Counted from the first letter of the stretch, positions 8,578-16,809 are shown. The stretch is DNA of 64,000 nt from Streptomyces sp. NRRL F-5630 (GCF_000719475.1 NZ_JOGO01000007.1:62001-126000); one strand, 5' to 3'. A program made the numbers and translations. The notes: generated from the letters alone by a model not told the origin.

Positions 8578-8616
8578 GGCGAGGAAGGGCGAGGGCGCAC
8601 ACTCCCACGAGCGGCG

Positions 8617-8664
8617 CGCGCGCCGTGCCCGTACGCTCCCTGTCGCGTACGGGCACGGCGCGCG
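8617..8664 (+). terminator. very strong hairpin after the M20 peptidase gene
   Basis: A perfect 20-bp stem (arms 8617-8636 and 8645-8664) with an 8-base loop TCCCTGTC. It begins 39 bases after the stop codon at 8577. No T-run follows, so it is a GC-type Streptomyces terminator and shields the chaplin promoter. Confidence 0.75.
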
Positions 8665-8808
8665 TTCGCGCTGGTCGGGGCGGTGCGGCGGGGCCGGGCG
8701 GGGTCCCGGGGCGGGCTCGGTCGGGCCCGGCGCACCGGGCGCCGCGACCGGCCGGAAATCGAGCGTCTGTACCACTCCCACTGGTACGGGTGAATGCACT
8801 CATCTGGT

Positions 8809-8836
8809 CGTAGCTCGAATACTCCCTCCTCGTTAC
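8809..8836 (+). promoter_or_regulatory. candidate BldN-type promoter of chpH
   Basis: CGTAGC (8809-8814), 16 bases, then CGTTAC (8831-8836), about 50 bases upstream of the chpH start. This resembles the CGTAAC-type -35 and CGTT-type -10 that I recall for sigma-BldN, the known activator of chaplin genes. A GTACCA-N7-TGGTAC inverted repeat lies just upstream at 8769-8787. Not verified. Confidence 0.4.
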
Positions 8837-8885
8837 AGGTGTTGCGGTCCGCGGCTGGGACCGCGCTGTCCACCTAGGAGGAAAA

Positions 8886-9119
8886 ATGATCAAGAAGATC
8901 GTCGCCACGGTCGCGGCGACCGGTGGCCTCGTGCTCGCCGGTGCCGGCCTGGCCTCGGCCGACTCGGGCGCCCAGGGCGCGGCCGTCGGTTCCCCCGGCG
9001 TGCTCTCGGGCAACGTCGTCCAGGTTCCCGTGCACGTCCCGGTGAACCTCTGCGGCAACACGATCAACGTGATCGGCCTGCTCAACCCGGCCTTCGGCAA
9101 CACCTGCGTCAACGCCTGA
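8886..9119 (+). CDS. chpH: short chaplin (ChpH-like) hydrophobic surface protein
   Basis: 77 residues: a Sec signal peptide (MIKK-IVATVAATGG...ASA, cleavage near residue 25) followed by one chaplin domain starting DSGAQGAAVGSPGVLSGN. Two cysteines occur as NLCGNT and NTCVN, which form the chaplin disulfide. Such proteins self-assemble into amyloid-like rodlets that lower surface tension, letting aerial hyphae grow into air. A strong GGAGG site lies 4 bases before ATG. The adjacent long chaplin at 9261 reproduces the chpC-chpH pairing of S. coelicolor. Chaplin identity is certain; the letter H is by near-identity recalled from memory and neighbourhood. Confidence 0.93.
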   Translation: MIKKIVATVAATGGLVLAGAGLASADSGAQGAAVGSPGVLSGNVVQVPVHVPVNLCGNTINVIGLLNPAFGNTCVNA

Positions 9120-9155
9120 TCCAGGTGGACGCCACCCCCGGCCGGGGGTGTCCCT

Positions 9156-9190
9156 GCGGCCCCGGAGCGCGCGACGCGCTCCGGGGCCGC
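9156..9190 (+). terminator. terminator between chpH and chpC
   Basis: Perfect 15-bp stem (9156-9170 with 9176-9190) around a 5-base loop GCGAC. It is preceded by an 18-base perfect palindrome at 9133-9150. This suggests chpH and chpC are transcribed separately or that read-through is limited. Confidence 0.7.
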
Positions 9191-9260
9191 GGCTCTCACC
9201 ACACCGCGCACGCGCGAGGTGCCGTGCGCTTCGAAGCTGTGACTACGACAGGGAATTGCT

Positions 9261-10055
9261 ATGCGACAGGTCACGCGCAAGGGCCTGATGACTGTGGCGG
9301 CCGCCTCCGGCGTGCTCGCCGTCACCGGTGGCTACGCGGTCGCCGACTCCGGCGCCCAGGGCGCGGCCGTGGGCTCGCCCGGCGTCCTCGCGGGCAACCT
9401 CGTGCAGGCACCGGTCGATGTGCCGGTCAACGTGTGCGGTAACACGGTGGACGTCGTGGGGCTCCTCAACCCCGCCTTCGGCAACCACTGCGAGAACGAC
9501 TCGGGCCAGTCCCGTCCCGGCGGCTACGGCGACGAGGACGGCGGTGGCCGCGGGAGCGGGGGCGGCCACCACACCGGGGGCGGCCACCAGAGCGGCGGCG
9601 GCGCCCACGCGGGCGGTCAGGCCGTCGGTTCGCCGGGCGTCGGCTCCGGCAACCAGGTGCAGGTGCCGGTCGACCTGCCGGTGAACGCGTGCGGCAACAG
9701 CATCTCGGTCATCGGCCTCCTCAACCCGGTGTTCGGCAACGACTGCGCCAACGAGTCGACGCCGCCCCCGGCCCCGCCGGAGCACCCGGGCCACCCGGAG
9801 CACCCCGGCCACCCGGGCAAGCCCGAGAAGCCGGAGAAGCCGGAGACTCCCAGGACTCCGGAGAAGCCGAAGCCCCCGGCGGAGCACACCACGCCCCCCG
9901 GCAACTCCGTGCAGGTCTCCGCGAAGACCCCGGAGCCCACCCAGCAGCTCGCCGAGACCGGCAGTGAGATCCCCGCGGGCGCGCTCGGTGCCGCCGCGGC
10001 CGGGATGCTCCTCGCGGGCGCCGTGGTCTACCGCAAGGCCCGCGCGAAGGCGTGA
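9261..10055 (+). CDS. chpC: long chaplin with two chaplin domains and sortase anchor (ChpC-like)
   Basis: 264 residues. Signal peptide to about residue 29 (AVA), first chaplin domain about 30-75, a Gly/His-rich linker with GGGHH-type repeats, second chaplin domain about 117-165, then a Pro/Glu/Lys-rich stalk (HPGHPEHPGHPGKP...). It ends in a sortase signal LAETG near residue 231, a hydrophobic segment and a basic tail RKARAKA. Long chaplins ChpA-C are covalently attached to peptidoglycan by class E sortases and anchor the rodlet layer. Only a weak ribosome site (GGGA) precedes ATG 9261. The family is certain; choosing C rather than A or B rests on chpH next door. Confidence 0.9.
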   Translation: MRQVTRKGLMTVAAASGVLAVTGGYAVADSGAQGAAVGSPGVLAGNLVQAPVDVPVNVCGNTVDVVGLLNPAFGNHCENDSGQSRPGGYGDEDGGGRGSGGGHHTGGGHQSGGGAHAGGQAVGSPGVGSGNQVQVPVDLPVNACGNSISVIGLLNPVFGNDCANESTPPPAPPEHPGHPEHPGHPGKPEKPEKPETPRTPEKPKPPAEHTTPPGNSVQVSAKTPEPTQQLAETGSEIPAGALGAAAAGMLLAGAVVYRKARAKA

Positions 10056-10108
10056 CCCGCGGCCGTAGGCGAGCGCGCGCCCAGGCGCCCCTCGCACGGC
10101 ATGCCGAA

Positions 10109-10135
10109 GGGCCCCGCTCAGGGAGAGCGGGGCCC
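10109..10135 (+). terminator. terminator after chpC
   Basis: Perfect 11-bp stem GGGCCCCGCTC (10109-10119) with GAGCGGGGCCC (10125-10135) around a 5-base loop. It lies 53 bases after the chpC stop and may also serve the opposing small gene. Confidence 0.75.
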
Positions 10136-10209
10136 GACAACACGAGGAGACCTGGTCGCCCGTCCGGGTGAGGCGCGGGACCCGCGGCCGCGGCCGCCGC
10201 CTCCTCGTC

Positions 10210-10398
10210 TCACCACGTGGCCCGCGGCTGGCGGATGATCCTGCGCCGCAGCCGGACCCGGCGGCTGCCGTCGGGATGCAGCCTGAGGCGGTCCAACTCC
10301 CAGTGTCCGTACTCCGCGTGGTCGGTGAGCAGGCGAGTCGTGTCCTTGCGGCTGACGCCCCTGGGCACGTACACGTCGACAAATTCGTATTCCGGCAT
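10210..10398 (-). CDS. small basic conserved protein (DUF5703-like)
   Basis: 62 residues, MPEYEFVDVYVPRGVSRKDT... ending RRIIRQPRATW. The N-terminal half is acidic/aliphatic and contains the H-x-E-Y-G-H-W-E-L core; the C-terminal half is strongly basic. I recognise it as the DUF5703 type common in Streptomyces next to the chaplins; no biochemical role is known. It is divergent from the gene at 10446 with only 47 bases between starts, so the two share a promoter region. Confidence is high that it is a gene and low on function. Confidence 0.75.
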   Translation of the reverse strand: MPEYEFVDVYVPRGVSRKDTTRLLTDHAEYGHWELDRLRLHPDGSRRVRLRRRIIRQPRATW

Positions 10399-10445
10399 CG
10401 TATCTATTGTGCGTCCACAGGCCCGGTACGGATAGCGTCTGCACT

Positions 10446-11129
10446 ATGTCTGATGCTGAGCAGCCCCCGGTTGCCGAGGTACGTGCCGCCGCCGAGGCGG
10501 TGAAGGCCGCGCTCGACCGTCACCTGGCCGCGGTCGAGAACCGCTCGGGCGAGGACGATCCCGCCGTCTACCAGGCTTTCAACGAGCTGGCCACCGCCGC
10601 GGAGACCTACGACGAACTGCTCTACGAGCGCTACGACGAGGTCACCCCCTTCGAGATCCCCGGCGCCGAGGACTCCTTGCCGCCCTACACCGGGCCCGAG
10701 GACCCGAGCGCCCTGAGCGTGCTCATCCGCAGGGACTACACCGTCGCCCGCCCCGACCTCCTGCTCGGCCAGGCCGAGCGCGTCGCGGACCTGCACCCCG
10801 AGTCCCCCGGCGCCGGGCTGCACGCGGCGCTCGGTGTCCTCTTCGGCGAGTACGAGCCGGACGAGATCGCCTCGCGGCACCGGGAATTCGGCCTGGAGGA
10901 GGGCGACTCGACGCTGTGGGTCGCCGCCACCGACGACGCCCCCGAGCCCGGTGAGTGGCTCGACGCGCCCTTCGAGGGCGCCGACCCGCAGTCGGTCATC
11001 TGCCGCTTCGACGTCAGCGCGGTCTTCGACGACGACCCCGAGGACGACGTACGGCCCGCCCACCGGCCGGGCCTGCGCGGCCACGGCGGCGAGGTGGAGG
11101 ACGAGATCGACGAGGACGAGGGACTCTGA
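10446..11129 (+). CDS. conserved acidic hypothetical protein
   Basis: 227 residues from ATG 10446 (MSDAEQPPVAEVRAAAEAVK). An upstream in-frame start at 10407 would overlap the divergent gene region and has no ribosome site. A TAGCGT hexamer sits 7 bases before the ATG and no Shine-Dalgarno is visible, so a leaderless transcript is likely. The N-terminus is helical; the protein is very acidic overall, with a D/E-rich tail (EVEDEIDEDEGL). There is no signal peptide or membrane segment. I recognise it only as a Streptomyces-conserved hypothetical; no domain call. Confidence 0.8.
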   Translation: MSDAEQPPVAEVRAAAEAVKAALDRHLAAVENRSGEDDPAVYQAFNELATAAETYDELLYERYDEVTPFEIPGAEDSLPPYTGPEDPSALSVLIRRDYTVARPDLLLGQAERVADLHPESPGAGLHAALGVLFGEYEPDEIASRHREFGLEEGDSTLWVAATDDAPEPGEWLDAPFEGADPQSVICRFDVSAVFDDDPEDDVRPAHRPGLRGHGGEVEDEIDEDEGL

Positions 11130-11288
11130 GCGTCCGCTCCGGCGCGGGCGGCACGGGTACGGGGCGGCCTTCCCGCCCCGTACACCGGCCGCTCGTACTT
11201 CCCCGCCCGCTCCGCCGCACGGGGCCAGGCACCGCCCCGTGCCGTAGCGACCGCCCGTGGGCCGGGGGGCGGCGGCGCGGGCGCCCTC

Positions 11289-13484
11289 TCAGCCCTCCGC
11301 GGGCCTGCTCAGCAGCGTCGTGAGGCGGGTATGGCGCTCTGCGGCGGGGCGCGCGGCCACCGCCCGCGCCAGGGCCTCCCCGGCGCCCTGGACGACGGAG
11401 AGGTGGCGTTCGGCACGTCCCGCCGCTGTGTAGAACCACGCGCGGCTCAGGACCGGGACGGCGTCGCCGGGGACCACGACCACGACGGCCGCCCAGCGGT
11501 GCCCGACCGCCTGGTGCGCGGTGAGCGCCCAGGCATGGCGCACCGTGCGGCCCGTGTCGGCGGGCGCCACGCGGACGGGGACGCCCTCGCACTCCAGGCG
11601 CAGCCCCTCCTGGTCGGCCCCCACGACCCGCCCGAGCGCCGTGCGCCCCGGGGCCGGTGACCACACGATCCGGTCGCCCGGATCGAAGCCGCCGAAGCGG
11701 CCGGGCCCCGGGTTGAGCCGTTCCTTCAGCGCCGCGTTGAGCACCCGGGTACCGGCCGCGCCGCCGTGCCCGGGAACGAGGACCTGCGTCTCGTCGGGGG
11801 CGACGCCCAGCGCGCGCGGCACGGAGTCGGTGACGAGCTGCACCGTCCGGTGCACGGCCTCGCCCGGATCGCGGACCGGAACCACCACGACCTCGTGGCC
11901 GCCCGTGCGCGGCACCTCGAACTCGCCGACGCCGAGCCCCGAGACGAACTCGCCGACCGGGCCAGGGTCGGGGGTGCGCGAGACGACGTGCGGCGCGAAG
12001 CGCGCGGCGAGCAGATCCCCGAAGACCCGCCCCGCACCCGCCGAACCGAGCACGCCCGGGTCCCCGCTCAGCACGAGCCGCGCCCCGTCCGGGACCGACT
12101 CGGCGAGCAGCGCGGCCTCCTCGACGCCGAGCTGGGGGGCGTCGAGCACGACGAGCAGGTCGAGCGCGAAGCGCCCTTCCTCGTCGCGGGCGGGCCCTTG
12201 CGTACCGGAGAGCAGTCCGGCGACGGTGAGCGCGGGCTCCTTCGCGCCGAGCAGCGCGGCGAGCGCGCGACGGCCCTCGGCGGTGTGCGCCGCCGCGAAG
12301 GCGCGCAGACCCAGGCCGCGCGCGGCGGAGACGAGCGCCGCCGTCTCGGCCCGGCCCGCCTCGCCGCCCGTGTGCAGGACGAGGGGGTGCGCGGCGGCGG
12401 CACGGATCAGCTCGGCCGCGCTGCCGCGCCCCGCCGCCTCCGCGGCGGGCCCCCAGCCGTCCTCGGTCCCCACCTCGGCGGCGGCGATCCGGCCGAGCGC
12501 GTCCGCGAGGCTCTCCTCGGCGAGCGCGTACCGCTCCAGGCCGACGAGCACGGGGACCGGCGGCGCTTCCTCCTCCTCGTCCCCGGCGGGCGGGACACCG
12601 TCCTGGAAGAGCAGCGCGTCGCCCTCGGCGACGGCCTCCTGGACGGCCTCCTCGGCGTCGGGGACGCCGTGCTCGCCGAGCGCGGCGGCGAGTTCGCTCA
12701 GCTCACGGACGGTGTGCCCGCGCAGCGCCGCGTCTTCGAGCAGCCGTACGGTCAGCGCCCGCCCCCGGCGTACGTCCCCGGGCGCCGCCTCGGCGCCGAG
12801 CAGGGCGCGGGCGAAGGCGTCGGCGTGCTCGGGCGTGACCCCGGCCAGTCGCAGCAGCTGCCACGGATCGGACTCCAGCTCGCTCGCCGCGCCCTCGCCG
12901 AGCGCGCGCACGGCGGCCGGGGCGAGCGCCTCGGGCGCGCCCCCGCGTGTGAGCAGCGCGGCGACGGCGGAGAGCGCGGCCGGGTCGGGCGCCGCGGGTG
13001 CCGGAGGGGCGGGAACCGGTTCCGCCGGGCGGGGCGGCGGGGGAGCGGCGCGGCGCGGGGCGACGGGGGAGGCGGGGGCGTCGAAGGTCGCCGCCGGCCG
13101 CTCGCCCTGCTCGACCGCGCGGACGGCGGCGAGCAGCTCGGCGGCCTTCCCCGTGAGCTTCGTCCCCGCCGCGACGGGCTCCTCGCGGGCGGCCTTGCGT
13201 GCCGCGATGCGCGCCCGCTCGACCCGCTGGGCCGCGAGCTCCGCCTCGGCCTCGGAGAGCTGCGCGGCGGTCTTCCCGCCCGCGTCCCCGTCCTCGGCGG
13301 TGGAGTCCCCGCTCCGGTCCCCGTCCTCGGCGGCGGGGGCCCCGCCCTCCGTGGTGGGGGGCGCTTCCCCGGCGGCAGGGGGTCCGGCCCCGTCGGCGCC
13401 GGTCTCCTCCTCGGCACGGGGCGGGGCCGCGCCGGGCGCGTCCTCCTCCGTACCGGTGTTCCCGGCTGCCGGCTCCGTGCTCAC
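11289..13484 (-). CDS. RecD2/TraA-like helicase-fold protein with degenerate ATPase motifs
   Basis: 731 residues from GTG 13484, overlapping the stop of the aldo/keto reductase gene by 4 bases (GTGA), so probably translationally coupled. Residues 1-190 are low-complexity Ala/Pro/Glu. A helix-hairpin-helix-like part follows (SDPWQLLRLAGVTPEHADAF). The rest follows the RecD2 layout, but the motifs are eroded: the Walker A position reads TGGEAGRAET without GKT, and Walker B is VVLDAPQLG. LVLSGDPGVLGSAGAGRVF stands where RecD has GDxDQLPSVGPG, TAHQAVG replaces T-HKSQG, and LSRAWFYTAAGRAE matches LSRxxxYTAxTRA. It is probably a structural or regulatory DNA-binding relative that no longer hydrolyses ATP. 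The fold call is good; the function is unknown. Confidence 0.75.
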   Translation of the reverse strand: MSTEPAAGNTGTEEDAPGAAPPRAEEETGADGAGPPAAGEAPPTTEGGAPAAEDGDRSGDSTAEDGDAGGKTAAQLSEAEAELAAQRVERARIAARKAAREEPVAAGTKLTGKAAELLAAVRAVEQGERPAATFDAPASPVAPRRAAPPPPRPAEPVPAPPAPAAPDPAALSAVAALLTRGGAPEALAPAAVRALGEGAASELESDPWQLLRLAGVTPEHADAFARALLGAEAAPGDVRRGRALTVRLLEDAALRGHTVRELSELAAALGEHGVPDAEEAVQEAVAEGDALLFQDGVPPAGDEEEEAPPVPVLVGLERYALAEESLADALGRIAAAEVGTEDGWGPAAEAAGRGSAAELIRAAAAHPLVLHTGGEAGRAETAALVSAARGLGLRAFAAAHTAEGRRALAALLGAKEPALTVAGLLSGTQGPARDEEGRFALDLLVVLDAPQLGVEEAALLAESVPDGARLVLSGDPGVLGSAGAGRVFGDLLAARFAPHVVSRTPDPGPVGEFVSGLGVGEFEVPRTGGHEVVVVPVRDPGEAVHRTVQLVTDSVPRALGVAPDETQVLVPGHGGAAGTRVLNAALKERLNPGPGRFGGFDPGDRIVWSPAPGRTALGRVVGADQEGLRLECEGVPVRVAPADTGRTVRHAWALTAHQAVGHRWAAVVVVVPGDAVPVLSRAWFYTAAGRAERHLSVVQGAGEALARAVAARPAAERHTRLTTLLSRPAEG

Positions 13485-14467
13485 AGCGTGCTCCAGTCCT
13501 GATCGGGATAGCGGTGCACGGGCGCGGACACGTCGTCCAGGGCCCGGCAGATCTCGTCAGGAAGACTAAGGCCCTCCACCGACAGCGCCTCGCTCAGCTG
13601 CTGGGCGGTGCGCGCGCCGACGATCGGCGCCACGACGCCGGGACGGTCGCGCACCCAGGCGAGGGCGACGTGCAGCGGCGTCGCCGCGAGGCCCTCGGCG
13701 GCCGTCGCGACCGCCTCGACGACCGCCGACGCCGTCCCGTCGAGGTACGGGGCGACGAAACCGGCCATCGCCTCGCTCGCCCCGCGCGAGCCCGCCGGGC
13801 TCGCGCCCTCGCGGTACTTGCCGGTGAGCACCCCGCGCCCGAGGGGCGAGCAGGGCAGCAGCCCCACGCCGAGGTCCCGCGCCGCGGGCAGCACCTCGCG
13901 CTCGACCCCGCGCTGGAGCAGGGAGTACTCCATCTGCGTGCTCGCGAGCCAGGTCCGCGTGCCGCCGCCTGCGAGCTGCCAGGTCGCGGCCTTGGCGAGC
14001 TGCCAGCCGCTGAAGTTGGAGACGCCCGCGTACCGCGCACGGCCCGTGCTCACCGCGAGGTCGAGCGCCTGGAGGGTCTCCTCCAGCGGTGTCACGGGGT
14101 CGAAGGCGTGCACCTGCCACAGGTCCACGTAGTCCGTGCCGAGGCGCTGGAGCGAGGCGTCGAGCGCGGCGAGCAGGTGGCCGCGCGAGGCGTTGAAACG
14201 GCGGTCGGGGTCGGGGACGCTGCCGGCCTTCGTCGCGATCACGAGGTCACGGCGCGGGACGTGGGACTCGACGAGCTGCCCGAGCAGGTACTCGGCCTCG
14301 CCGTCCGCGTAGACGTCGGCGGTGTCGACGAGCGTGCCGCCCGCCTCCCAGAAGACCTTGAGCGAGGCGGCGGCCTCGTGCTCGTCGGTGTCCCGGCCCC
14401 AGCCGAGGGTGCCGAGCCCTATCCGGGACACACGCAGGCCGGTCCGGCCGAGATGCCTCTGCTCCAT
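13481..14467 (-). CDS. aldo/keto reductase
   Basis: 328 residues. Catalytic tetrad elements of the AKR family are present: Asp48 and Tyr53 in DTADVYADG, Lys in IATKAG, and His in DLWQVHAFD; the NADPH-binding C-terminal SPLGRGVLTGKY and GART segments are intact. The start is ATG 14467. A TAATCT hexamer (14476-14481, minus strand) lies 8 bases upstream with no clear ribosome site, so a short or leaderless mRNA is likely. It is co-transcribed with the RecD2-like gene through a 4-base overlap. General NADPH-dependent carbonyl reductase; substrate unknown. Confidence 0.88.
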   Translation of the reverse strand: MEQRHLGRTGLRVSRIGLGTLGWGRDTDEHEAAASLKVFWEAGGTLVDTADVYADGEAEYLLGQLVESHVPRRDLVIATKAGSVPDPDRRFNASRGHLLAALDASLQRLGTDYVDLWQVHAFDPVTPLEETLQALDLAVSTGRARYAGVSNFSGWQLAKAATWQLAGGGTRTWLASTQMEYSLLQRGVEREVLPAARDLGVGLLPCSPLGRGVLTGKYREGASPAGSRGASEAMAGFVAPYLDGTASAVVEAVATAAEGLAATPLHVALAWVRDRPGVVAPIVGARTAQQLSEALSVEGLSLPDEICRALDDVSAPVHRYPDQDWSTL

Positions 14468-14623
14468 GAACGCTGAGATTACGCGTCGGACGTCCGTTCG
14501 TGGGGTGCCGCGAGGGCGGGTTCCCGGTGGGGCGCTCGCCGCCGGGGGACGAAGCTCACGTGCGCGCGCGCGTCGCGTCCCTGTCGCCCCGCGACGCGGC
14601 GCAGTAGAGTCCCGGCGTAAACG

Positions 14624-14637
14624 TTACTGATCAGTAA
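14624..14637 (+). promoter_or_regulatory. perfect 14-bp palindrome TTACTGATCAGTAA, probable repressor operator
   Basis: A fully symmetric 14-mer ending 12 bases before the LLM oxidoreductase start at 14650 and running into its AAGGGG ribosome site. AT-rich palindromes of this form and size are typical TetR-family operators. Bound repressor would block initiation. No TetR gene lies nearby, so the regulator would be encoded elsewhere. Confidence 0.55.
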
Positions 14638-14649
14638 GGGGTGTGGCGC

Positions 14650-15699
14650 ATGCGGCTCGGGATCAATCTCGGCTACTGGGGCGCGGGCATGGACGCGGAC
14701 AACCTCGCCGTCGCGCAGGAGGCCGACCGGCTGGGGTACGCGGTGTGCTGGGCCGCCGAGGCGTACGGCTCGGACGCGCCCACCGTCCTCGCGTACGTCG
14801 CGGCCAAAACCGAGCGCATCGACATCGGCTCGGCGATCCTCCAGATCCCGGCGCGGCAGCCCGCCATGACCGCGATGACCGCGGCGACCCTCGACTCCCT
14901 CTCCGGCGGCCGCTTCCGGCTCGGCCTCGGTGTCTCGGGCCCGCAGGTCTCCGAGGGCTGGTACGGGGTCAAGTTCGACAAGCCGCTCGCGCGCACCCGC
15001 GAGTACGTGGAGATCGTGCGCCGCGCGATGAGCCGCGAGCGCCTGAGCTTCGAGGGCGAGCACTGGACCCTCCCGCTCCCCGGCGGCCCCGGCAAGCCGC
15101 TCAAGCTCACCGTCCACCCCGAGCGCCCCCACATCCCGCTCTACATCGCCGCGATCGGCCCGAAGAACCTGGAGCAGACCGGCGAGATCGCCGACGGAGC
15201 GCTCCTCATCTTCCCGGCCGCCGCGCACCTGGAGGAGACGGCGCTCAAGCCGATCCGCGCGGGCCGCGAGAAGGCGGGCAAGACGATGGAGGGCTTCGAC
15301 GTCGTGCCCACCGTGCCCCTCGCGACCGGCGACGACATCGAGGCGCTGGCCGACACCTTCCGCCCGTACACCGCCCTCTACGTCGGCGGCATGGGCAGCC
15401 GCGAGCAGAACTTCTACAACCGCCTCGCCCAGCGCATGGGGTACGAGAAGGAGGCGGCCGAGATCCAGGACAAGTACCTCGCGGGCGACAAGAACGGCGC
15501 GGCGGCTGCCGTCCCGCACCGTCTCATCGACTCCACGACCCTGCTCGGCTCCGTCGACCGCATCGCCGACGGCATGCGCGCCTACGCGGAGGCCGGCGTC
15601 ACGACCCTCACCCTCGCCCCCGCCGGTTTCACGCTCGACGAGCGCGTCGCCGCGCTGCGCGCGGGCGCCGAGGCGCTGGAGCGGGCCGGGGTGGCCTGA
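14650..15699 (+). CDS. LLM-class (F420-dependent) oxidoreductase
   Basis: 349 residues from ATG 14650 with AAGGGG about 8 bases upstream; GTG 14641 is in frame but overlaps that site. The luciferase-like TIM barrel is complete: MRLGINLGYWG start, AEAYGSDAP, ILQIPARQPAMTAMTAATLDSLSGGRFRLG (in pieces), VSGPQVSEGWYG, and IPLYIAAIGPKNLEQTGEIADG. This matches the mycobacterial Rv3520c-type F420 family. It probably uses F420H2 for hydride transfer; substrate unknown. It is likely controlled through the palindrome at 14624-14637. Confidence 0.88.
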   Translation: MRLGINLGYWGAGMDADNLAVAQEADRLGYAVCWAAEAYGSDAPTVLAYVAAKTERIDIGSAILQIPARQPAMTAMTAATLDSLSGGRFRLGLGVSGPQVSEGWYGVKFDKPLARTREYVEIVRRAMSRERLSFEGEHWTLPLPGGPGKPLKLTVHPERPHIPLYIAAIGPKNLEQTGEIADGALLIFPAAAHLEETALKPIRAGREKAGKTMEGFDVVPTVPLATGDDIEALADTFRPYTALYVGGMGSREQNFYNRLAQRMGYEKEAAEIQDKYLAGDKNGAAAAVPHRLIDSTTLLGSVDRIADGMRAYAEAGVTTLTLAPAGFTLDERVAALRAGAEALERAGVA

Positions 15700-15778
15700 G
15701 CGGCTCCGCACGAGCGGCCTGAGCGGCCGCACGGGTGGCCTGAGCGGCTGCACCGGCGGCCTGAGCGGCTCCGCACGG
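15691..15778 (+). repeat. four imperfect tandem copies of a 21-23 bp unit
   Basis: Units begin at about 15691, 15714, 15735 and 15756, each built on GGCCTGAGCGGCTSCGCACSG (variants). The first copy contains the stop codon of the LLM oxidoreductase gene, so each copy repeats a GCCTGAGCGG block. The consensus can fold through GAGCGGC/GCCTGAGC pairs. It is either slippage expansion or a structured 3' UTR. Confidence 0.7.
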
Positions 15779-15951
15779 GCGGACGCCGGTACCGGCCGTA
15801 CGGCGAGGGGCGCGCGTATTCGTACGCGTGCCCCTTCCGTGTACCGCCACCCGAACGGCCCACCCCCCGCGCCGTCCGCTTGCCGGACCCCGGGGCCGCG
15901 CCTTGACTCGTCGGGCGGGCACGTACGCGCCCCCGACGTGGAGGTACGGAG

Positions 15952-16740
15952 ATGCTTTCGGCCAGGAGTCTCTTCCAGGAGATCATCGACAACGACGAGA
16001 CCTACCGGCTCTTCTGCTCGGTGGCCGCCAGCGGCGAGGCGCAGGGCGGCTGGGAGAACGGGCGGATCGCCGCCCTGCTCCCCGCGAGCATGGTGCATCT
16101 CGCCCCGAAGGTCGCCCGGCACGGCGCCGACGAGGACAAGCACGGGCGCATCTTCCACGGCCTCATGCGCCGCCGCGGGGTCGAGCCCGTCGACGTCCCG
16201 CCCGAGACCGACTACACGATGCTCCTCGAACGCGCGGGGATCGGCCTCCCGCACGCCAAGCTCTCCGCCGACGAGCCGCTGAGCGAGGAGGACGTCATCA
16301 CGTACCTCGCGCACAGCCGCGTCACCGAGCAGCGCGCCTCGGACCAGATGGACATGCTGCGCCGCCACTTCGCCGCGCACCCCGAGGTGGGGAACGCGGT
16401 GCGGATCATCTCGGCCGACGAGGACAACCACCTCGCCTACTGCCACGAGGAGTTGCTGCGCCTCGCGCGCGAGGGCCACGGCCGCACGATCCAGCGCGTC
16501 CTGCACGAGTGCGCGCGCGCCGAGAACCTCATCTACCGCGACGTGAGCCTCGCCGTCATGGACCACATCGGCCGCATCCTCGGCTGGTCGCGCCCCAAGG
16601 CCGCGGTGCTCGCCACCGCCATCCACGCCGCCTACGCCTGGGAGCGCGCGATCGGCTGGCGGCGCATGGTGACCCTCGCGATGCCCCAGCGCCGCGACGC
16701 CCTCGGCGGCCCGGCGACGCCGGAGCCCGAGTTCGCCTGA
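15952..16740 (+). CDS. ferritin-like di-iron-fold protein
   Basis: 262 residues, with GGAGG about 7 bases before ATG 15952. Predicted all-helical. Paired carboxylate/histidine motifs typical of ferritin-like carriers are visible: HGADEDKHGR near residue 60, RVTEQRASDQM near 125, and SADEDNHLAYCHEE near 160. These could bind two metals within a four-helix bundle. No targeting signal. Ferritin-like oxidases of this Streptomyces type have no assigned reaction. It is convergent with CorA; iron handling or hydroxylation are equally possible. Confidence 0.75.
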   Translation: MLSARSLFQEIIDNDETYRLFCSVAASGEAQGGWENGRIAALLPASMVHLAPKVARHGADEDKHGRIFHGLMRRRGVEPVDVPPETDYTMLLERAGIGLPHAKLSADEPLSEEDVITYLAHSRVTEQRASDQMDMLRRHFAAHPEVGNAVRIISADEDNHLAYCHEELLRLAREGHGRTIQRVLHECARAENLIYRDVSLAVMDHIGRILGWSRPKAAVLATAIHAAYAWERAIGWRRMVTLAMPQRRDALGGPATPEPEFA

Positions 16741-16809
16741 GCGGGGCCGCCGCCCGCCCTGCCCCGCGCCGCCTCGGCCGGACGCGGGCGGGCGGTCCGC
16801 CCCCGCCGT

